From JAGQOZ01 sp041399205 (GTDB lineage Bacteria; Planctomycetota; Planctomycetia; Pirellulales; Pirellulaceae), in contig JAWKTK010000017.1 in NCBI GenBank assembly GCA_041399205.1, positions 124,001 through 188,000 of the forward strand: 64,000 nt of DNA. Reading direction: 5' to 3'. The notes under the pieces were generated by a model that made no database searches, was not told the DNA's origin, and saw only the letters and a program-made list of their open reading frames with translations. Below are positions 59,301 to 64,000 of this stretch, one piece after another (position 1 is the stretch's first letter; each line of letters starts with the position of its first letter). A program made the translations under genes and the position numbers.

Positions 59301-59776
59301 CCAACGCCACTTCGCAGCCAGAAGCAACCGGCGGCAACCAATATTTGCTCAGTTCCTTTGGACCCTTGGAACCAGTTACCATTCGCGCGTTTGGCCGCCG
59401 ATGGTTGGTGGGCATGTGTTCTTTGCTGGCCATGGCACTGGGGCTTGTTTTTATTTACGTCCCGGCGGTACGTCACCCGTTTGTGATCCTGCTGATGGTG
59501 GTGGGCTTGTTGTTGCTGCTGGGTTGGAACGTCTCACTGGCTTTGATGCTGGGCCAAGCATCGCTACTGGGCCTATTGGCTACACTCGTCGGACAACTCG
59601 TTTCGGTCTTCACGCATTTGATTCGCATGCAATGGTCGCAGCAGATTGTGACGGTGGCCGGGCAAAACGATTCGCGGACAGGAAAAAACAGTGGTTGGGC
59701 GCAACCCGGATCTTCACAAATTTCGACCGCTACGCTGCCTGCGTCCGGTCCGAACTCGGGAGATTCGGAGGCATGA
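56354..59776 (+). CDS. Giant membrane-anchored extracellular protein (unknown function)
   Basis: An intact 1,140-residue protein with no recognised family. N-terminal residues 1-30 (GTSLIWLIVGLTGFSTLGIAQ) are a signal peptide. A box VIYLPDGKGGF...FNLPYPKLREYIE follows at about 50-75, then roughly 950 residues of beta-rich sequence. The C-terminus has three hydrophobic segments (WLVGMCSLLAMALGLVFIYV, FVILLMVVGLLLLLGW, LLGLLATLVGQLVSVF) and a polar tail. ATG 56354 starts at the signal peptide; an in-frame TTG at 56291 is less likely. Its stop overlaps the next ATG (ATGA), so the two giants are translated together and probably form a complex. Confidence 0.8.
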   Translation: MIGLFVRTIRAGTSLIWLIVGLTGFSTLGIAQPIVSDRTTTSVQEEPAQVIYLPDGKGGFVPVFNLPYPKLREYIEREQAIAASNQPQPIRIQSVAIDAEVKTTHVESELQFELSTNVPQRATGEPQTDTDDDVNQTPVVELNRSSTWHKVTLGFPNAAPLESKLTCDAEDVEFELTFENDKGFVAWFRGDLPATIRLTGRFAHPVERVVEAAQWVLTPPVSVRSQMSLRIPGEQIKAQISNVAVHSVEDFEAGGVLVTAQGLKGRVTTSWREGRIRPTEPKNNFVEVESDVAAVMERPGGMTLRVSLQVRSSDEPLQQFTIRLPDVFTAQLENAPDVELSIGRNEPETQTNLYDVRLNNATSEARIQLSLRTTQRVSPEQFVNIGYMEVIGAIRQYGKIRIMADPRWSVIIQPGQNVSRVADEASSSELPVVGTYEFFRQPSRLEVRAEQQETRLIVEPSHRLIAKSQRFELESTFSCRVSGAPISSIQIDTKDWIVDNVGPFGAVRSRNQSEPGALLQLQLEQSVADVFDIVITSHLPVASRSVQAELQFPMAKANVVSPGYLLVSSANNVTLDIQPESTIGFQSSVIPPDLRLTGDVPGVARITRFFRTVGEQGSQQLAFRYQLHERQITTHIRSEIELASSVAQVKQYFEFLPKYEPISRVELTLPEELVEALANSATTGNLKISVLGETFDFDPYDLLNASTDAAFRILPIELPEAMLVRVSLVVEFPWATSLSGREANSTVAIPLLTTELGDLRSNIIEVDPQLGIRVNDFGESTEWRRDDDVVRSASLQAVGGTSSQPTSSIRLSITKTNETAVDAQSSVITQIHRAWFQSWMNKDIRLDRAVFAVETNQTALEFILPNQVDASQVVAVVDGQSVTTNFANEKLRVPLLGDNQGPHSIELSLPYKQRPTLGTFLLTPPQLVGTSSARTWFWQLVLPEDEHVWGVSDNVTASSRWVWSGSWWTRSAPRSQQGLEAWSNATSQPEATGGNQYLLSSFGPLEPVTIRAFGRRWLVGMCSLLAMALGLVFIYVPAVRHPFVILLMVVGLLLLLGWNVSLALMLGQASLLGLLATLVGQLVSVFTHLIRMQWSQQIVTVAGQNDSRTGKNSGWAQPGSSQISTATLPASGPNSGDSEA

Positions 59777-62700
59777 TTCGCCGCTTGCGCTGGATGCTGG
59801 TCGGACTATTGTCGGTCGTGTGTGTGGTCTCGGCCATGGCTCAAGAGACTACCGCGCCGAAGCGATTTCGACGAGTGTTCGTTCCGGACGAACGGTTGCC
59901 GACGGTGATCCAGCGTCAGTATCTTCCGTTTCCGCAAGAACGGTTTGATCGAATTGTCCAACTGGCAGAAAACCAGATGCCGGGTTCAGCACTTCGCACG
60001 ACTCGGATTACGGACGCGCGGTTCACGGGAAGCGTGTCAAACAACGCGCTGGTGGGATCGGCCGTTTTTGAAATCCATCACAACAACATGATGGCTCGAG
60101 AAATTTCTCTGTTCGCCGACAACGTACGGTTTCACGAGTTGCGCTGGTCGGATGGTCGGCCGGCACAATGGGGAACGGACAGTCGAGGTCGGCCGGTGTT
60201 GGTGGTCGAGCAATCCGGGACAGTGGAATGCATGTGGCAGACGCCCCTATCAGAAAACGCCAACATGATGTTCGTCGATTTCACATTCCCGGCCAGCAAG
60301 CGGGCGGAGCTGACAATTGACGATAGCCAAGACCTAGCCTCAAACGTGGCCATGGTTGATGGCGTGGTAATCAAGGCTCCTGAATCCGCGTCGACTGGAA
60401 CAACGGTTTTCCGGCCGAATGGCCAGGGCCGCTTGCGGTTTCGGTTTTGGGCGAATGACCAGCCATTGCAGACGAACGACATTTTTTTGACGCAGTCCAA
60501 TCAGTATCGAGTGGCCGAGACAGGGATCGAATCGACTTCGGTCATGCGGCTGGATGGTCGTACATCACGTCTAGAACAACTCCACATCCAGCTTCCGCCA
60601 GGCATGCGGGCGCAGGCGTTTCGTGTTGGCGGCGCGGAAGTGCAATGGCGAGTGGCGGCGTTGGAGGATGGCGCGAGTATTGTTACGGTGGACCTGGAGC
60701 CGTTTGCCGCAGACGATAACGAATCGATTATTATCCGTTGCAATGCGTACGCCGAGCTGTCGTTCGACGTGCCACAAATGCTGCCTCGGCTTCGCCCTCA
60801 CGACGTGTTCTGGCTTCAGGAAAAGACAACGCTGAACTTTGCTTCGGAATGCGAAGTCACTCAGCTGGAACTGGAAGACGCTCGGTTTTCCAACGCAGCG
60901 GATAGCAGTGCCTCCGAGACAGCGCCGGGCTCTGTTTCGATCCTATTGGAAGAGCCCCAAGCCAAGGTACTGTTTCAGGTACGCAAGCAACAGCCGAGTG
61001 CTTCGCTGGATAGTACCACGGTGGTGCGATTGTCTGATGGCCGAGTGGACGCGGTGGTGGCGGCGAGTGTCACGGGCCAAAAGGAAAACGTATTTCAATT
61101 ACATGCTCACGTGGCAGACGGTTGGTCGATTGAAAGCGTGAGTTCCGTCCCCGATACGCGTCTGCGAAGTTGGACGTTGAATCAGGTGGGCAACCAACGC
61201 ATGCTGGAGTTGGTGCTCCAGCGACCGATCATGGCCAACGAAACAACGGTTTTTCGAATCGCACTGGCTCAGCGCTTGGACACCAGCGGCCAACCACTCT
61301 CCTTAACCGCATTGCATCCCATTGTCTTTGCCAAACTGCCTTCCACGGCGGAGCGAGTCTTGTTGCAGGCCACGGAAAGCTATCAACTGCAGTGGCAAGA
61401 CTTTTTGCAAAGTGTTTGGAGCAATGCGACGACAATTCCGGAGACCGTACGTGGCCTGCTGGACCTTGATGCCAACCAACCTTGCCTTGATTTGCTGTCA
61501 CAAGACCAAATTCCGTCGGTCCGATTGGTTCCGCAGACGGTGTCATTGGCTGGTGACGTGCGAGTGGAATGTCAGGTCGGCAAGACGAATGTGAACGAAC
61601 AGTTTACCTTTGACGTGCGACCACTTTCGTCGTCTGTTTCCGAAATTACCATTCACTTCTTGGATGAACAACAAGTTCCCTTCGCGTGGGATTTCGCGGG
61701 CAATCAAGACGTGGCTATCGACGCGCAAAGCGTGTTGGATCGGCCATTGCAAACAGTGCGACTGCTGTTTTCGGAACCGTTGGACGAACCCTTTACCGTT
61801 ACCGCAAATCGCACGGTGGGACGATTATCACAACAACAAGTCACGTTAGCTCGTATTCTTAATGCCAGCGAACAGTCGGGGCAAATCGACGTCGTAGCGG
61901 CGTCCACCGACTTGGTACGTACCGTGGCAAATTCGCGTTTGGAACGAGTGAACGTGGATAAGCCGCCCGAGAATTTTCGCTTTTTTGAACGCTATCTCTA
62001 TTCTCCCAATTCCGACACCATCCCAGGGCAAACGCCGCTGCTGTTGGAATCCGCCAATCAACGCAACGGCCATTTTGTTATTCAGAAACTACAAATGGAA
62101 TCGTTTGTCACTGACAGCTTAGAGGTGCGACATTTTGTTTCGATTCTGGCCAGCAACTATGGCGTGACGGAATTTCGTTTTCAATGCCCCTTGGTACTGC
62201 CGGAGCAACTGTCGGTCAATGGGCGGCGAGTGACCGTGCAGGCACATGACGGACACGTGACGATTCCGCTGGATCCTACAATGTCTGCTGTGTCGATCCA
62301 TTTTCCACTTCAGGAATCCAAATTGTCCCACGTGTCTTCGCCACTGACGGCACCTCGACTGGACTTCGATCAAACCATTTTGGCGTCCGCTTGGAAGGTT
62401 TGGACGCCACCTCGGTTCGGCCTATCTTCGTCGCGTCCCGGAACCGCCGAGTCGTCCGGCGTGTGGCTCGAACGCTGGTTCGGTCCCGCTGTTCGCAATC
62501 CGGAATCAAGACCGTTGGACTTTTTTTCCGAAGAAAGTTGGCTGGGACTTTTTGCGCGACTTCGCCGTATCACGGATGCTCGCGAAATCACCGCCGCGGC
62601 CGAATTTGTGGAAACGCTGCAACGCCACAATCCAGAATCAGCATCTTCCACCGAGACATCCGCTTGGTTCAGTTTGCTGCAAGACTGTCAAACCAACATG

Positions 62701-64000
62701 GTGCGTTTCGATTCAACTCGACCATTGCTGGTGGACGCCTTGCGCCTAAGGGAAGCTGGAGTGGTGGCGTCGGCAACGGTAGATCGGACCTCGCCGGGTT
62801 CTACAGTGATGGACCAACATGATTTGGTCTTGGCTATTTTAGATTCGGCCATGGTGTTAACCACCAGCGAAGGCGTGGCCAGTTTTCAAGGCCAGCTCGA
62901 TTGGCTACGACCCGATCGATTGGTGCGAATTCGACAACGCATGACCCCTGTGAATGCCGTTCCCGATGTATCCTTAGATGGCTTTCCGTTGCTGGTCGGA
63001 CTTGACGAATGGAACGATCGCCCCGCTGCCACGACACAAACCGGTTGGGCTTCCAATCGGTATCCGTATCTCGTTGCCGGCTGGTCGTTGCACACGCTGC
63101 CCGTGGAAAACGGTTCCATCCAGATTCAACTACGGGACCAATGGCGGGTGGCAGTTTGGAAAGTGATTCTGTTTCTCACAGCAACAGCAGTATCATGGTG
63201 GGCAGCTAGGAGAAGCATGCGATTTTCTCTGGCTGTGTGCGTCGCCGCAACACTGACGACGCTGTTCGCACCACTTAGTTGGTCGGCATGGGGAACCATC
63301 TCGCTCTGGGGATGCGCCGCAGGGATTCTGATTCGTTGGTCGCGAACTCAAGGCCAACGAGCGACTTCGGTAATGAAAGCGGTTCGCCGTTCGGCACTCG
63401 GCAGCACGAATGCGAGCTGGATTTCCATTGTGTTGATGGTTACTTGCATTGCCGTTGATGGATCGTGGGGACAAACCACGGGCTCCGGTCCGGGATCTGA
63501 CCGAGCGATTGAAGCGAATGAACGTCAACCGCCAGTAGATGTTTTCATTCCCTGGAACGGTACGTCGGGCCGGGCGAGCGAATTTGTGTATGTCCCGCTG
63601 GAGTTGCTGGAATCGTTGGTTCAATTCGAAGCGGAAGCTGGTGAAGCTGCGTCGGCCTACTTGCTGCAGTCGGCTCGTTATCAAGTGTCGTTACCCACCG
63701 CGGGTCAAGGTTCATCCGCCACGATAACCACAGCGTACTCCGTCCATGTCCAAATCCAGGATTCACAGCTGTCGATGCTGTTTCCGCAGTCCACGATCGC
63801 GATGTTGCAGCGAGAGGCCACGATCAACGGTCAACCAACAAAGCTGCAATTGATCTTGGACGAAGGAAAATGCATCGTCCCGATTGATGGCCCTGGTGCA
63901 TACGAAATGGAGTTCAAACTAACGGTGCCCTTGGCCGCTGGTCGAATGCGCTGGCAAGTGCCGCGTATTCCTCAAGCGGTGCTGAGCGTGGCCGGAGTAA
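59773..64000 (+). CDS. Giant membrane-anchored protein, partner of the preceding gene (partial)
   Basis: Open for all 1,409 visible codons and off the right edge. A signal peptide (WMLVGLLSVVCVVSAMAQ) precedes the box RVFVPDERL...RQYLPFPQERFDRIVQ at about 34-63. About 1,060 residues of beta-rich ectodomain follow, then hydrophobic segments near 1129-1190 (WKVILFLTATAVSWWAA, GTISLWGCAAGILI) and at about 1216 (WISIVLMVTCIAV). A second copy of the box starts at residue 1255 (VDVFIPW...FVYVPLELLESLVQF) and opens another ectodomain. The same box is present in the upstream gene, so this is a repeated domain. I do not recognise the family. Confidence 0.8.
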   Translation, partial: MIRRLRWMLVGLLSVVCVVSAMAQETTAPKRFRRVFVPDERLPTVIQRQYLPFPQERFDRIVQLAENQMPGSALRTTRITDARFTGSVSNNALVGSAVFEIHHNNMMAREISLFADNVRFHELRWSDGRPAQWGTDSRGRPVLVVEQSGTVECMWQTPLSENANMMFVDFTFPASKRAELTIDDSQDLASNVAMVDGVVIKAPESASTGTTVFRPNGQGRLRFRFWANDQPLQTNDIFLTQSNQYRVAETGIESTSVMRLDGRTSRLEQLHIQLPPGMRAQAFRVGGAEVQWRVAALEDGASIVTVDLEPFAADDNESIIIRCNAYAELSFDVPQMLPRLRPHDVFWLQEKTTLNFASECEVTQLELEDARFSNAADSSASETAPGSVSILLEEPQAKVLFQVRKQQPSASLDSTTVVRLSDGRVDAVVAASVTGQKENVFQLHAHVADGWSIESVSSVPDTRLRSWTLNQVGNQRMLELVLQRPIMANETTVFRIALAQRLDTSGQPLSLTALHPIVFAKLPSTAERVLLQATESYQLQWQDFLQSVWSNATTIPETVRGLLDLDANQPCLDLLSQDQIPSVRLVPQTVSLAGDVRVECQVGKTNVNEQFTFDVRPLSSSVSEITIHFLDEQQVPFAWDFAGNQDVAIDAQSVLDRPLQTVRLLFSEPLDEPFTVTANRTVGRLSQQQVTLARILNASEQSGQIDVVAASTDLVRTVANSRLERVNVDKPPENFRFFERYLYSPNSDTIPGQTPLLLESANQRNGHFVIQKLQMESFVTDSLEVRHFVSILASNYGVTEFRFQCPLVLPEQLSVNGRRVTVQAHDGHVTIPLDPTMSAVSIHFPLQESKLSHVSSPLTAPRLDFDQTILASAWKVWTPPRFGLSSSRPGTAESSGVWLERWFGPAVRNPESRPLDFFSEESWLGLFARLRRITDAREITAAAEFVETLQRHNPESASSTETSAWFSLLQDCQTNMVRFDSTRPLLVDALRLREAGVVASATVDRTSPGSTVMDQHDLVLAILDSAMVLTTSEGVASFQGQLDWLRPDRLVRIRQRMTPVNAVPDVSLDGFPLLVGLDEWNDRPAATTQTGWASNRYPYLVAGWSLHTLPVENGSIQIQLRDQWRVAVWKVILFLTATAVSWWAARRSMRFSLAVCVAATLTTLFAPLSWSAWGTISLWGCAAGILIRWSRTQGQRATSVMKAVRRSALGSTNASWISIVLMVTCIAVDGSWGQTTGSGPGSDRAIEANERQPPVDVFIPWNGTSGRASEFVYVPLELLESLVQFEAEAGEAASAYLLQSARYQVSLPTAGQGSSATITTAYSVHVQIQDSQLSMLFPQSTIAMLQREATINGQPTKLQLILDEGKCIVPIDGPGAYEMEFKLTVPLAAGRMRWQVPRIPQAVLSVAGV

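Overview
The window looks like chromosomal DNA of a marine-type planctomycete (Pirellulales/Rhodopirellula-like). It carries protein families that are almost a signature of that group: DUF1549/DUF1553 c-type cytochrome proteins paired with Tat-exported DUF1501 or DUF1552 proteins, a DUF1592 protein, sulfatases, Tat-exported Gfo/Idh/MocA oxidoreductases, secreted dockerin proteins with a C-terminal sorting helix, and a LEPR-XLL-type N-terminus.

Layout. 0-4 kb: minus-strand lipid-modification operon (FAD oxidoreductase, DUF1365, cyclopropane-fatty-acid-synthase-like methyltransferase, second methyltransferase running off the left edge), divergent from a sigma-70 factor and a membrane/thioredoxin-fold fusion (4.2-6.1 kb). 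6.1-18.5 kb: three successive minus-strand pairs of a haem-motif protein plus a Tat-exported partner; the two pairs nearest the left contain clustered frameshifts. 18.9-20.3 kb: an active-site-intact sulfatase. 20.56 kb: tRNA-Lys(CTT), which is the integration site of a 9.5-kb element (20620-30166) bounded by a 16-bp direct repeat. The element holds a tyrosine integrase, a zinc-finger protein, a truncated primase-helicase, a secreted dockerin protein, a LEPR-XLL protein, a broken DUF4268 gene and small ORFs. 30.7-38.5 kb: two Gfo/Idh/MocA proteins flanking a 4.1-kb, heavily frameshifted secreted pentapeptide-repeat gene. 38.7-45.4 kb: a cation/Ca2+ exchanger, a sulfatase-fold protein without its catalytic cysteine, an EF-hand protein, MobA, a primary-type sigma factor and an enoyl-CoA hydratase. 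45.4-52.2 kb: palindromic repeats, a broken formylglycine-generating-enzyme-like gene, a secreted protein with two retropepsin DTG motifs, an NTT/MFS-like transporter and a CE15-like esterase. 52.3-56.2 kb: cupin, uronate-isomerase-like protein, conserved hypothetical, candidate small RNA and inositol-monophosphatase family enzyme. 56.35-64 kb: two translationally coupled giant membrane-anchored proteins.

Most interesting point: the integrase reading frame runs into the att core in the same frame as a small ORF that begins in the att core at the far end of the element. On excision the integrase tail encoded by the host tRNA would be replaced by a 62-codon element-encoded tail, so the C-terminus reports whether the element is integrated or circular. 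Nearly identical 20-bp sites near both ends fit arm-type binding sites.

Caution: several genes contain many single-base indels, mostly in short homopolymers, while the protein sequence in the other frames stays family-like. Other stretches of 3-4 kb are clean. Regional sequencing or assembly error is at least as likely as gene decay, and every 'pseudogene' call here carries that reservation.
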